From Mesostigma viride (taxonomy: Eukaryota; Streptophyta; Mesostigmatophyceae; Mesostigmatales; Mesostigmataceae): a stretch of DNA of 64,000 nucleotides. The notes below the pieces were generated by a model, which worked only from the letters and a program-made list of their open reading frames with translations, was not told the origin of the DNA and searched no databases. Both the position numbers and the translations under genes were made by a program. Where the stretch lies: positions 7,441,862-7,505,861 of the forward strand of contig RPFO01000065.1 of NCBI GenBank assembly GCA_009746045.1, in the 5' to 3' direction. Shown in pieces: positions 30,617 to 42,321 of this stretch. Within the stretch, counting starts at the first letter, position 1. Each line of letters starts with the position of its first letter.

Positions 30617-32378
30617 AGAAAAAATGCTCGATTGTTGGAGAAAATTAGTTACTGATTCTAATTTATGGTGGGATGGTTGCGATCTATAATGTCGCGGGCT
30701 TTTTTTCTTTGCCATCGGCAGGGGGGGTCCGGCCTGAATTTCTGTCGGGATGAATAAAGTATAATGGATGCCTGCCGGTGTGATTGTCGATTGTTGCCAG
30801 TTTTGATGGTCGTAAGAAAAGCTAGTTTAACCACGTTTCTAAAGCCGTAAAAATTACCGCTGTTATGTTTACCTTTCCCGTCATTTTGCGGTAAGATAAC
30901 ATTAGGCCTGCGCAATGCGCGCCCAACCTCTCCATGAAAGGGTGGCCTTTCTTGTGCGCCTGGGCACGGATAGATGCCCGTTATGGTACGTTCTTGTATT
31001 AAACGTCTTAATCTAGCGTTTTTCTGCTTTCTTAGCTCGTTGAGCGTAAGCTTTTTGCCTTCTTTCCGGCCAGCTAGATGCTGCCAGGAAGTTGCGGGTC
31101 CTGGCGCTGCATCGCTGGATTCCTGGATGTCTTTTAGCAAGTTCGTCTGTGACGTGGCTGGCTTTCTGCAGCGCGTGGCCCGCAACCTGTCGGGAAGGTG
31201 TAATGCTTTTATTCCCATGCTTCTCTGAAATTTCTTTTGCTTAATAGACAGTTTTGTTCGAGGAAATTCACGCGGTCTTCCTAAGCAGCGGCATCATTTT
31301 CCCCAGACACTGACGATCGAGCTGGCACCTGTCTCCTAAAGAAAGTGGCTCGTGCTTGTTAGAAAGGAGGCAGTGTGCATTTTGCGGGACACAATGCTTT
31401 GGTGGCACATGCGTCAGGTAGGTTGTTCCAATGGTCTCTTCACCTTTCCCACTGAGTAAATGATAGCCTTTGTCATGCTAACCAGAGCAGCTAGCCACAG
31501 GTTGGCTGGATAAAAAGTCAGCTTATTTTCTCTTTATATACTGCGTGTGTGGTCCTCCACGTGTCCGGCTCGTTGGGCATTTTGGAAGAGGGTTTTTAAT
31601 GTGTTGTTGGGTGGAACAACTTGGTTGTTGGCACAAAATCACACATTATTAGCCTGAGATAGGCATTACATATGCTGCTCAGGCGTGTCGTCCTACCAGC
31701 CTTGTTGGTAAGGGTAGACTCACAAGGCTGGCTGTGCCGATGGAGGGGTGGGGCGTATGACGCTCCGGACATCCTCCCCACACTCCGTGATCAAAGTGGG
31801 CATGTTTTTGGGTGTCTAGGGTAGCAAAACAGATGTCATTTTGGCTCAGCACTAGCTCAATTCTCTTTTAGCGTCTACCCAGGTGGCATCACAGGAAAAT
31901 CAATAACTTGAGCTACGCTTGTCAGAATGAGCTCAAACTTTGGGGTTGTGTTTCCCCCCACTCAGTGGAATTTCGCATGTATGGATGACCCCATTCGATG
32001 TGTTGATGATTTGATTTATTTTTTTTTGGCTAAAAAAAGTACCCATTTTGCGGGGAAATTAATAACTCAAACAAATGTGATTATTTTGACCATGTGAATA
32101 GCCCAGATTTTTTAAAAGTGGGGGAACTTTGCAGGAATGTATGGGCAGGTCATTTGGATAAGTGGTTTGTCTTGGGCAAAATATCTCATAAATAGCGTCT
32201 TTTTCTATTTTTAGCTCGCCACCGGTGCGTGGTTGGGGGTAGTACCCCCAACAAGTGGTGGCATGAATGTCCAAACATCATATTTATGGTACTCAATCAT
32301 CACTAGATGGTTCCCAAGTGCATTGGAACTGATATTCATTAAAGTCAGTTTTTCAGGCTTTTGGACGTGCGAGTCCCC
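30617..32378 (-). mobile_element. TIR element T1, copy 2, inner end missing
   Basis: Inverted copy of 8933-10700. Its outer end GCGAGTCCCC abuts TTAA (32379-32382) within the Copia B integrase. About 155 bp of the other end, including the second TIR, is missing at about 30617, so this copy is truncated. Confidence 0.78.
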
Positions 32379-32382
32379 TTAA

Positions 32383-32990
32383 TATAGCTCTGTGCAACTG
32401 AGACTTATCCATACCAGGGAGAGGTTCTATTGCTGTGTACCTGGACCATGCGTCCTTTAAATTAAGCCAGATATAGGGCTGTCCCTTGATATGGAACACA
32501 TCCCCGACCACTCGATCTGCCCTTGCACTTGGGTGGTGTAGCTACATGCCACTTGGGTGGTTTGGGTGCATTCATTTGACAGTGCTGACTGCTGACAGTG
32601 CTTTAATTCTGATCAGCTGACATCCCTTCCTGAGTGCTGTACCTCCCAATGCAGCTGCTACCACTTCAGCACATACCTCATGACCAATACAGTAAGTGCA
32701 GTTGCCGGCCATGCCATGCAGCTCCTCACAACTGATGTTACTAAGAGCTTGGGTTATGACCCGGGACACCTTGGGTACCAAGGAGGTGAGCCTGGGTTCA
32801 CTGTCAGAGGTTTCTGTGTAATACTTCAACAACACTTTGCCAGCCTTGCTTACAGCCTTGACAGCTGAGCATGCAGGTGGAGAGTGAGAGGTGAGAAGTC
32901 GGACATCCTGTCGGCAACAACACCTTCCCATCCTGTGTCCCTGCCTGGGCAGTGGAGCTGGATGTTGGGTGGTGCATGTAGGGGACATGA
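32383..32990 (-). pseudogene. Copia B integrase fragment
   Basis: Minus-strand RVVGDVFHIKGQPYIW and IEPLPGMDKSQLHRAI (32383-32540) match VGDVMHMEGGDTYFIV and IEPLPHMFEADLHRAI of Copia A. Upstream, GHEVCAEVVAAALGG (about 32630-32690) matches the HHCC segment. T1 copy 2 interrupts the frame immediately after LHRAI. Confidence 0.78.
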
Positions 32991-33059
32991 CTCATCATGA
33001 CAGTGAGGGTGGTGAGGGTGTGAGGACTTACATTTCAGGGTGGCTGCCACGGTTCCTCA

Positions 33060-34972
33060 TGGTGCACTTGGCGGGGCCCTGTGAGGAGGTCCCAAGCACT
33101 TGTGGCAGCTGAGCACTTCCAGATCGCCCAAGTGCTCCCTGTGTTTGTGGCACTTGTCTTTGATGTGACCACGACGCCCACAACGTGTGCATTTCACATC
33201 CTTCTTGGGGGTGGAGGACCCATGCAGCCCGGCCCAGAAGTCTTCTTGTATACTGTTTAATAGTAGTATTCCCCCCTCAGCTGGGGGAGATGACCTACCC
33301 TTCCCCTTCCCTGCCCCTTGCCCTTGTTCTTGCCCTTGCCCTTGCCCTTGCCCTTGCCCTTGCTGAGGCTCTTATTAGCAAACTGACTCATGAGAGTCTT
33401 GACCTCAGCCAACGTGACAGGACGCTTATCCTTGGCCTTCCTGGCCTTGCCTTACTCATCTGACCGTCCTCCACCCGGGTCCGCTTGACAGCTAGCAGGG
33501 GGGGAAGAGGTGGATGGAGGGGGGGCAGAGTCCTGGCACAGTGGACCCAAAGCTAGCTGTACATAGTCGAGAGCCGATTTCATCGTCTCCGGCAGTGAGT
33601 AGCCAGGCCTGTGGTAATCATGGCAAAAATGTTGCGATCAAGGTTAAGTTTCTCTAGCAGCGGAGTGCACAAGCCATTTGTGATCTAGGTTGCTAACCGC
33701 AGGGACGTGGGCTTTCATAGCAAGGTCCTACTTCTTGATTTCTGCTACATAGTTCTGAGTTTCAACCTTATAGTTCTTCACCCAGGTGAAAGCAGAGTAC
33801 TATATCAACAGTGGTGGGGGCAGACAGCAAGTCATGCAAGTCACGCAGAAAACTCTCCCATGGCTCCCTAAACTGGGTATCCCAGTGCCAACTGGGGTAC
33901 CTCTGCTGATCGATGGACACCAAGTGCTGGATCATTGGATGGGTTGCCGATTGGTGGAAGAAATCCCCCTGCATGAGTGCCCCAAACCAGTTTTTCACAT
34001 TCAGTTCCTCCTTAGCTAGCTTATAAGGGAAAGGAGGATCTGAGCGCCCTGCACTGGCAGCCCCCTAACCAAGATCCTGTCAATAATGGCCTGTGCTCAT
34101 TATAAACTGGCCAATCCTGTGAGGGAGAAGATGGAGATGGAGAGGAAGACCTGCCTGGGGATGTAGCAGCATTGGCAGTGGTGGGAGTGCCAGGAGAAGC
34201 CTGTGAGGGCCTGCTACGCGATGCTGACTGAGTTGGGGTGGTGGGTGCCTGCATGCACTATACATGTACTGCATGGTGAGGATGGCGAGTCCGTGCCCCC
34301 CTGTGCACACCCTGCATCTGAGCCTGCCTAAGACTTGCGTGCCCTAGCTGCCTCCCATTGCACAAAGGTGGGGGAGAGGGAAGCATCACTTTCCTCACTA
34401 CTCGATGAGCTTGACTGCTGCTCTCCCCCCCCCCGCTGGCTACCAGTACATATGTACACGCAACCAAGTGGGAAGATACGTACCTGCATGCCGGCTCCGC
34501 CAAGCACACCTGGTGCAACTGCTGCGCCATCTGCACCATCGTGGCCAGGTTCACCCTGATCTTCTTGCCTCGCAGCAAGGTCTGCAGGGCGCGCCCGCGG
34601 GAAAAAGTGCCTGGCACATCTTCCTGCATGGTCATCTGCTCGATCGATGGTTGATCCAGCAGGTGACTATACATGACCCCACTCAACAAGCTGGCATGCT
34701 CAGCCAACTTCGGTCGTCCAGCCGTTCGCTGCATGGCCCCCCCTTGGATACCCTGGGCGCAGCGCTGGACTGCACGCCAAAGGGCTGGGTCACGGAGAGA
34801 GACCACGTCATCCCCATGCAGGGATACGTGCCTCGGCTGTCTCCATATCCACGTCGGGCCTCTTCCCCTGGGGGAGCGCGCTGGACGATCCCCTGCCACA
34901 CTGCCTGGGCCGTGGCAGGTTCCTTGCCCTTGGGGGCTCGGAACTGCGATGGGGTTGCCAAAGCACCCGCCT
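33060..34972 (-). pseudogene. Copia B Gag, C-terminal part with CCHC knuckle
   Basis: VKCTRCGRRGHIKDKCHKH (about 33135-33192) is a CX2CX4HX4C zinc knuckle. Upstream is a KGKGKGKG run coded by a 6-bp repeat (33300-33362), and further upstream SDPPFPYKLAKEELNVKNWF...PWESFLRDLHDLL (about 33800-34040), which matches the W..F segment of Copia A Gag. The part 34258-34972 (containing TLLRGKKIRVNLATMVQM) is not recognised. Many frameshifts. Confidence 0.62.
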
Positions 34973-34976
34973 TTAA

Positions 34977-36666
34977 CTCGTCGTCTGTCCCTGGTCCTCT
35001 ACAGTACGGAGGACTGAGTTGAACTCAGTCCTCTCTAGAGGACCGAGTTTTTGGGTTTCGTAGAAAATTCGCCCCGGTCAGAATGTTTGACAAAAAATTC
35101 TCTCAAAATTTATTCAAATACTACGTGAAAAGATCTTTCTTGGACATTTTTTGGGATTTTTTTGGATTTGGTATGAGCGGCTAAATGTACGGTCAAAGTA
35201 TAGGTGGTAAGGGTACTTTTCCACGTGAAACGCGAGTTCCGGAAATGCACGACCTAGCCATGGCGGCTCGCGCCCATGCATGCAGTTTACGTTTGCGGAC
35301 GAGTTAGCTGTCCAAACTCAGGAAAAAGATTTAACATGCGATTTACCCGGTGTCGGCACTGTTCTTGCTGAAAAAAAATGCGATAAGGCAGGTCGACGGA
35401 ATTGATGACTGCGCTTGCTTTCCGGCGCAATTTCAATGGCTGATAGGTTTCTTTCTACATTTTAACATGCATTGTATTAGAATAAATTGAGTGACAGTAT
35501 AGATTTGATGATTTCGACCATTCTGTCACGTCATGGCCTATGTGCCGCAATTAAAGTGCCACTTTTGCGGGCACCGCCTGGGCCAAGGTAACGCCAGCCG
35601 TGCCAGGTAAAGCCGGATAATCGTTGCCTCTTCGTTTCTTGATGTTCGTACATGAGTTTAAGCTTGCGAGGCGTTGTCAGGTTCAAGTCTTGATGCTCTT
35701 TCTTGACCGTTGCCTGCCCCTCTCTGAAACCCCCTTTTCAGATGATGTTATCAGGCATTTGCCCATTAACCCAGTGTAGTTGTGCAGGGTTTTAGGAGCT
35801 GTGCAGGTTTAAACACCTTCATAGATGTTAGTTATTCTTTTGCTACGTTCATACTGCATGATTGTGTGGCCACGGGCTGCGTCAAGGGTGCATTCAAGCT
35901 TTTACGGGTGAGTGAAAAGTCTTGGTGACAAACCACTGCCATCATGTGCCAGCAACTCAGTGTTGGCCACATAATGGCAAGGCAAAACAGTTATAGCCAT
36001 ATCTATTGTTGTTAGAAACAATGGAAATATGCTTAACCTACCCATTATATTGGTGGTTGACACTTATAACATAACCCTTTGTTGGTAGGTATCCAAGCCC
36101 ATTCCCTACATGCATGCATAGGCTCTCACTACATGATAAGGTATGATATACCTGAAGTATGATGACGCAAGTGTGTTGTCCTGTAATGCTTGAAGGGAAA
36201 TGAGTTGATTGGGATGGTTGGTGGCCACGGTGGTGTGTAGTATGACCGCACTTACATGCTAGCAAAGTTAGCAAAAGCCCCATTCCTCTCCTGAGGACTG
36301 AGAGTTTTTTAATTGTTTCAGGCAGTTGCAGTGGCCAAATTGAGCCCAGTTTTTTGCCACCTTTCAAGAACTATATTGTTTACATGCCTATATTTTTTCT
36401 TCATGCACCAGGATTTGATTGAATTTTTCCCACTCGTTCTTATCCTGAAAAATGCATATTCGCGAGGGGTGCCCAACGCCCGTGTAATTTTCAGGTGTTC
36501 GGGTCAAGTTTTCACATATGCAGTATTTTTGCCAACAAAATGACATCTAGTACACCCCTGATCCACATCAAAACATTTGGGATGGACCCCCCACCTAGTC
36601 GCTACACGCGGTTGAAAGTTGTCAACTCAGTCCTCCTGTGAGGACTGAGTTGGGACAGACGACGAG
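34977..36666. mobile_element. MITE with 15-bp TIRs and TTAA target duplication
   Basis: Perfect inverted ends CTCGTCGTCTGTCCC (34977-34991) and its complement (36652-36666), each flanked by TTAA (34973-34976, 36667-36670). Next to each TIR is a second inverted motif, GGACTGAGTT/AACTCAGTCC, that can fold by itself. 1690 bp, no transposase frame. TTAA duplication points to the piggyBac superfamily. Confidence 0.85.
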
Positions 36667-36670
36667 TTAA

Positions 36671-37889
36671 TTGCGTGGGGGTGGGTGGTGATGGCGTCGG
36701 TGTTGTCGGCGCTGATGCCGACGGCCGGGTCTGACTCAGCGGCGGTGGCCGGTGCCGCTGTCATGGGGACTCAGGCGACTTGCACTTGACCGTTCTGCCC
36801 TCCCGGGAGTCGCTGTCGCTGCCACTGCCGGGGTGCCGGACGGGGCGCCCGCGGGTGCAGCCGTCTTCGATGCCGTCAGGGTCGCTGCCTGGACCGGCCG
36901 GTGGCGACGCCGGGTCGGCTGCCGCCTGCTGCGATCGATGCCGTCGACGTCGCTGCTGAGCCAGGGGAAGCTGTGACAGGCCCCCAGCCAACTGGCACGA
37001 CACTTGGCATCTTCCAGGCAGCTCCTCTGCCGGCTTGGGTGGCTTGGCCACCACCGTGGCAGCTGCCACCGCATGGCGCGCCTGAGAGTACATGTCGTTA
37101 ATTGCATGCACACCGTGCCGCACCGCCAAGTAAAACAGCCGGATGATTCCAGATGGCTACCTGTACGTCAGAGAGTCGACGACCGACGTCCACCGCGAGC
37201 TCCGATGCTACTGCATGCCTGGTGAACCACGAACTTGGTCAGGACGATGTCGTCTGGAGGCTTGCTCTGCGCCCGCAATTAAAGGCCAGCCGTCAAAGGG
37301 CAAAAAGGTGGGTACATTGCGTACCGGGATCTTGAATGGGATCTGACCACATATCCATTGACATAATACCTCACCTGCGTCCTGGGACGCAGGAGCCGGG
37401 TCCGCGCTGAGGGTCATTCCTGCCAGCGCCCTTCCAACTGAGGTGTTACCAGACGACGACTTCGTCTGGCCAGAGGTCGCCTTTCTCCTGGGAGATGGCG
37501 GAGCCTCCGGCCCTCCTCCGAAGAGGAGGACTCCTCGATCGTCCACCTGTCGCCCTGGGGCGGGTGGCATGAGGACGTTCGGGGCGACCTCGGACTCGTT
37601 AAGAGTCCCGGAGCCCCTGCTCCCCTGGGGGGCCGACGTCTCGGCAACGACAGCTTCACGCTGCCGGCGAGAGGCCGGTCTGCCACTGACCATGCGATAT
37701 TGTACGAGACATTGTTGTCCCGCTGACGCTGTGGGGAGGTTCGAGGAGATGTTCTCCTCGGAGGCGCCGTAAACGGCTGCCTCGCGGTGATGGGTGGCTC
37801 CTGACGTACATGCAGGAGGCCGACCCCGACCATTTCCTGCCCCGTCACGCTGCATGAGGGTTGGGGCGAGCATTGTTGTTCGAGTCCAT
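36671..37889 (-). pseudogene. Copia B Gag N-terminal region, not recognised
   Basis: Two long minus-strand frames (37208-37873, 36761-37129) rich in Arg, Ser and Pro, with no known domain. Position between the LTR and the rest of Gag suggests an unusually long Gag leader region; an ATG at about 37889 (MDSNNNARPNPH) is shifted out of frame after 14 codons. Confidence 0.4.
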
Positions 37890-38161
37890 TTTCGGAGGCA
37901 TCAATCTTTATCCAAGTTAGATAATGATGAGCGAGCGAGACGTTGGGAACTCAGTGAGAGACACTGAGATGCAAGGACGCCAGCTAGGCCGGATCGGGCC
38001 CGGTCTGAATTGTTCCTTGTAATTATTATTCACTCCAATAATAATGGGCACACATTATATGTCATGACACATCACTCACACGAGTTCCCTATAGGACAAC
38101 TGTACTACGCAACCTTTGTCCGCCACGTGTCCAGGCTCTAGAGGCTTCTAGACCTACAACA
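37890..38161 (-). repeat. Probable Copia B 5' LTR
   Basis: Minus-strand sequence starts TGTTGTAGGTC at 38161 and lies immediately upstream of the Gag start. There is no second LTR to compare with, so limits are inferred. Confidence 0.5.
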
Positions 38162-38404
38162 TCGTTACTACGCCCAACGCCCATCAGACTAGTTGAATTG
38201 CGTCCACGCACGTGTGCGTCGCGCCACAACCGGCGCTCGGCACTGTTATTCAGTCTCCGCCAGAATAACTCCGGTCACATTTTATGTTCCCCCTGTGTGG
38301 CTCCGGCCACAAGTCAGCATCGAGGTATCTCAGCTAACTCCCCGACACTCACCGACGATGTGGACCGATCCGCATCGGCCTGGCCTGGGCTATAGGCATC
38401 GTTT

Positions 38405-38808
38405 GCTCCAAACCTAGCTACTGGCGCTCAAAGGACCTGGGCGGTCACCGCAAGTGCATGCTCTTCAAGGTCCTGGTCCTCACGGTGCTCACCTACGGCG
38501 CTGAGGCATGGACGCTCACGGACACGCTGGCCACGTACACGGCTGAACGGCACGGTAACCAGGATGCTCCGGCGCCCGGCCAGGCCCTGAACGTGGGGAT
38601 TTCCACACATAGGTCTTTAGAATCTTTGTACCAGGGTATGCCTCGCATTTCGGACGAGATTAGACAGCGTAGGATAGCATTCGTAGGACATCTTGCTCGC
38701 ATCAGTCAGGCAGACACCGACCTTGGTCTGGCCGGCCCCCCGAGCGGCTTGGCCAGCCAGGGCGGCATAAGTCCTGACCTGGCCTGGCCCCAAGGACATT
38801 CCTAGAAA
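38405..38808 (+). pseudogene. LINE ORF2 C-terminal fragment
   Basis: Reads VLVLTVLTYGAEAWTLT, then ESLYQGMPRISDEI and RRIAFVGHLARISQADTD, the region after the RT in APE LINEs. Similar to but diverged from LINE B. Confidence 0.72.
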
Positions 38809-38882
38809 GCTGGGTAAACATGCCATGACCTATCCAGTGTTTACACAGTGATTGGTTTCGGGTTACACGCCAGACACCTCAT

Positions 38883-40288
38883 TAATTAATTAATTCATTA
38901 ATTAATAGACACGTGACTGCGTCACGTGAGCATAAGTCCTCAGTGAGAGGCGGGAACATGGGATGGGATGGATGGTGTAAGCTATCTAGGTCCTAGTTAC
39001 AGGGGTGTGGGCACCGCGGCCCGAATCGCTATGAATGCCATTATTACGCGGTCGCACGCGGAGTACCCACAGACTTGGGGGTGGTCTCCTTCATCACTAC
39101 TTGCCATCTATCCTTGCGTACCATCTGCCTCCATATTACAGACAAACCAGGAGGCTGCCCGGGCGTGAGCCCGTCGCGTCTAGTGTAGCACATGTCCATG
39201 CCGAGTCTATCACGAAAAGTCCACGGGTGGCGGCCCTGCCGCGCGCGGCCTGGGGCACGCCATGCAGGTGAGGACATATCGCCCACTGGCTGGGCGGGTT
39301 TGGTGCCAGCTAGTCTATCTGATGTGTCTACCTGATCTGTGCGGGCCAGGTGCCCGGCTAGGCCCAGGCGCCTGTGCCTAATAATGTGGGAAACATAGGG
39401 CAAATCAGCGTACAAATCCTCATTACTAATGTGCAAACCAAAGGGGATGTTAAGGGCCTTGCGCAGCATCTTGGTGACGGTGCCGTCGAGTCGTTGCTCC
39501 AGCTCCTGCGTCAGTGTCCAGGTCTCGGCGCCGTAGGTCAGGATCGTCAGAATGACGACCTTGAGGAGGTCACGCTTGACGATCCGGGGTAGGGCGGGGT
39601 TGCTCCACCAGCGGCGGTGGTCATGGAGGTGCGCCCACGCCATGCCGATCCATGTCGTCATGCAGGTCGTCCTCGCAGTCGGGAAGCCAACTGCCGAGCA
39701 GCTTGAAGCGGCCTGAAGTAGGGTAGGGGACCTCGGTGTCGTCTAAGAGGCGGAGTGCATGTGGGCCGGTGGGGGCCCTGCCATGCCGATCGGGGGCCAG
39801 GGCCTCCGTTTTAGGGCTGATTTCTAGACCAACCGCCCGAGCCCTCGAGCGCCAGGCAGTCCAGCCAAAGTTGGGCAGACTCCGGCTTCTCGATGAGCGT
39901 GATGTCGTCGGCATAAATGAGGTCAGCTAGTAAATTCTGCTTGTTGGTCGGCCCCCCTTCTCCAAGCTCGTTCGTGATCGTTAGGCCGGGGGCACGGCCT
40001 GCAATGCTAGCAAAGCGAGCACGTGTCTGGCGCATAACATAATCCACTACAATAATAAACAGGTACGGCGTCGGACAGGACGCAACCCTGCCAGACGCCG
40101 GTCTGCAGTGGGCATGGCGGGGTAATGCCGTGTTGAGTGTGCACCAAAGTGGTCGACCCCTCATACAGCGTGCGGATGACGGTAATCAGGGGAGTGGGGA
40201 CGCGAGCGCGAGCAAGTACAGCCCATAGAGCGTCCCAGAGGACAGAATCAAAAGCCTTGATGAAGTTGACGAAGATCAGGATGGCGGG
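38883..40288 (-). mobile_element. APE LINE copy (LINE B), 5'-truncated, with 11-bp TSD
   Basis: Flanked by AGACACCTCAT on both sides (38872-38882, 40289-40299). The minus strand reads from RT (AILIFVNFIKAFDSVLWDAL; LLADLIYADDITLIEKPESA) through LTYGAETWTLTQELEQRLDG to RHRRLGLAGHLARTDQVDTS and a stop near 39046. The 3' tail is ATTA-rich (38883-38907). It has frameshifts near 39830 and 40010 and is 5'-truncated within the RT. Confidence 0.88.
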
Positions 40289-40748
40289 AGACACCTCATG
40301 TTTATTACAAATTAACTTGAAATAACACACCAGCGCTAAGTCTAGACTCTAAGCGGAATGACACACAAAATTTGGGATGGCAGCATAATCACCTAAACTG
40401 CCCGTCCCCCGTCCCCCGTCCCCCAAGGGTGGGTGGGTGAGGAGTCAAGAAAACGGGTAGGCTCACCGCCATGCCCCTCCCCCTTTATAGAAAAACCTCC
40501 CCAGCAAGGGGGAGGGGGGTGACCTGTGCCAGAAATATATATAGTAGTATATTTTTAATTTTTTCTAAAATCTAGCGGCGAGTACCCTGACCCTAATGCA
40601 CTGATGTAGCACAAGATGATACGAGCATTAGCTCACAAAATCCAGTGTTTACACAGTGATTGGTTTCGGGTTATACACGCCAGACACCTCATGTTTATTA
40701 CAAATTAGTGATATAACGCACCAGCGCTAAGTCGGGGTAAAATTGGCT

Positions 40749-41341
40749 CTTTTTTAGCAAATTAGCAAATTAGCGGAGGCGGGGGCCGAGATTAATTAAG
40801 AGGTACCTTGAAATTAAATAAGAGGCATGCCTCTATCGAGATATATGTATGGAGGCGAGTTTCTATTGGCGTTAATTTGTAGTATTGTACGACAACTGTC
40901 AAGGGTGACGGAAAGTACTGAAATCGCGGAAGTGGCGCGGAGACGTTTCTACTTTCTAGATCGATTGCGCATTCGACGGTTAAAAGGCAGAGGTGCGGTC
41001 GACTGGCAGTACTGTACGACGGTGTTGGACGGAATTTCCGGTCAGCGATGCGGTCTAAAGCTTTGCATCTCACGTTGTCGGATCTTAGCCCATGCGTCGC
41101 GCTGTGCTGTGGCGAACTTATTCTCCGCCGTCAGATTGCACCGTCGATGAGCGTCGATGCTCGTCGATGAACCCAACGCAAGCCATGTGACGAAAAGAAG
41201 TAAAAATTGGTGCGGCGGCACACGGGGGCGAGTTTGGTAAGTTACGGAACTTGCAGCCCGGCGACTTCGCGTAAAGCAGTCCGCAGGTAGTCCGCCGGCG
41301 TTAATTTGTTAATTTGTTAATTTGTTAACTGGGGACAACCT
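40749..41341 (+). mobile_element. Dispersed repeat R, flanked by a 19-bp direct repeat
   Basis: AGTCGGGGTAAAATTGGCT occurs at 40730-40748 and 41342-41360, on both sides. The right end has TTAATTTG repeats, resembling a non-LTR tail. A related copy is at about 12640-12760. No coding region recognised. Confidence 0.55.
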
Positions 41342-41422
41342 AGTCGGGGTAAAATTGGCTAAGTCTCTAAGCGGAATGACACACAAATTCGGGACAGCAT
41401 CCAAATAGGTCAATCCACGTAC

Positions 41423-41598
41423 AGCAGTTGCTGGCCGACCTAGTGGTCCCAGCCCCGTTTGAACATCGCATTCATTCCCTCTCTCTTGCTTGGACTGCTA
41501 TGCCGAACAAGCGGAGGTGGAAGACGATTGTCCAGGCTCATACGCCAGCCCCTGTGGGCAAGCCCCCCCCCCTGGAAGAGGAAGGGGCGCTTTGCTGA
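41423..41598 (+). pseudogene. Possible LINE ORF2 terminus with shared 3' UTR
   Basis: Frame LADLVVPAPFEHRIHSLSLA...KRRWKTIVQ ends at TGA 41596-41598. The following ~150 bp ends CCCAACGGAGTCATGTTATA plus TTTAATTTAATC, the same 3' motif as family X. A second, similar 3' end lies at 41815-41870. Confidence 0.45.
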
Positions 41599-42321
41599 GT
41601 AGAGTCGGTAGGGTTTTCTAGATTAGATAGCTTAGAGTTAGCATAGTTCGATTCCGCGGCTTCGCCCACCTCCACCCATCCAGCAAGGAATATGTGCTAC
41701 ATGATCTCCCAACGGAGTCATGTTATAATTTAATTTAATCTAATTTCATTTTACATCCCCCACCTAGTGCAGGTCAGTTATAGCCTAGAATGTACGTGGC
41801 CTAGAATGAAACCATATGCCCCTTCTTAGGGATACATGTGTTACATAATATGCTCCCCACGTCACTAAAATTGAATGGACCACGTATACAGGTCTAGGAC
41901 CTAGCATGTAAGAAACTATATATACGTTAATGAGAAATAATCAGAGTGAGATCGAACACCCAATCAAATCAAATCGTATGTACGTGCGTGTGCTGGCCCC
42001 AGCTTGGTAGCCGTGCACACGCCGTAAGGAGAACCTCACCATTAAGGATCTTGTAACAGTAATGCATTTCGATCTCAGTTGAATGCACATTCTCTCGTTG
42101 ACAGCAGTCCAGTTGTCGAACATGCTCATATCACCACAAGCAGCGAAACACCACAGATGCTGTGGATATGAACATCACTACACAACATTTACCCGTGTAT
42201 GATCCTGCAGACATGAAGTATGCACTGTACCATCAATTATCGAAAGCCAACCTGGGCACTCACATGGGACATGGAAACTCTCATAACCAAATTGACTAAA
42301 TTAACTCCCTCTTAATCCTTA
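41599..42321. other. LINE 3' ends and downstream region of the helicase gene
   Basis: 41599-41880 is LINE-type 3' UTR sequence. 41880-42321 has no recognisable feature and must contain the 3' UTR of the minus-strand gene ending at 42322. Confidence 0.45.

Larger units (their letters stand above)
29672..38161 (-). mobile_element. Second Copia element (Copia B), decayed and nested
   Basis: Minus strand, related to Copia A. 5' LTR about 37890-38161; Gag start near 37890; long Gag region interrupted by a TTAA MITE (34977-36666); CCHC knuckle near 33135-33180; integrase 32383-32900; interrupted by T1 copy 2 (30617-32378); protease region and start of RT 29672-30600, where it is cut off against LINE A. 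The 3' half (rest of RT, RNase H, 3' LTR) is absent. Confidence 0.78.
38834..41400 (+). mobile_element. Split-direct-repeat element K5, invaded twice
   Basis: A starts TCCAGTGTTTACACAGTG at 38834, is split by LINE B, and continues 40289-40423. Spacer GGGTGGGTGGGTGAGG follows at about 40427-40441, B to 40641, and A' from 40642 to about 40748 and 41361-41400, split by repeat R. B ends TACGAGCATTAGCTCAC, close to TACGAGCATAAGCTCAC at the B end of K3. I do not find B', so the right end is lost. Confidence 0.6.
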
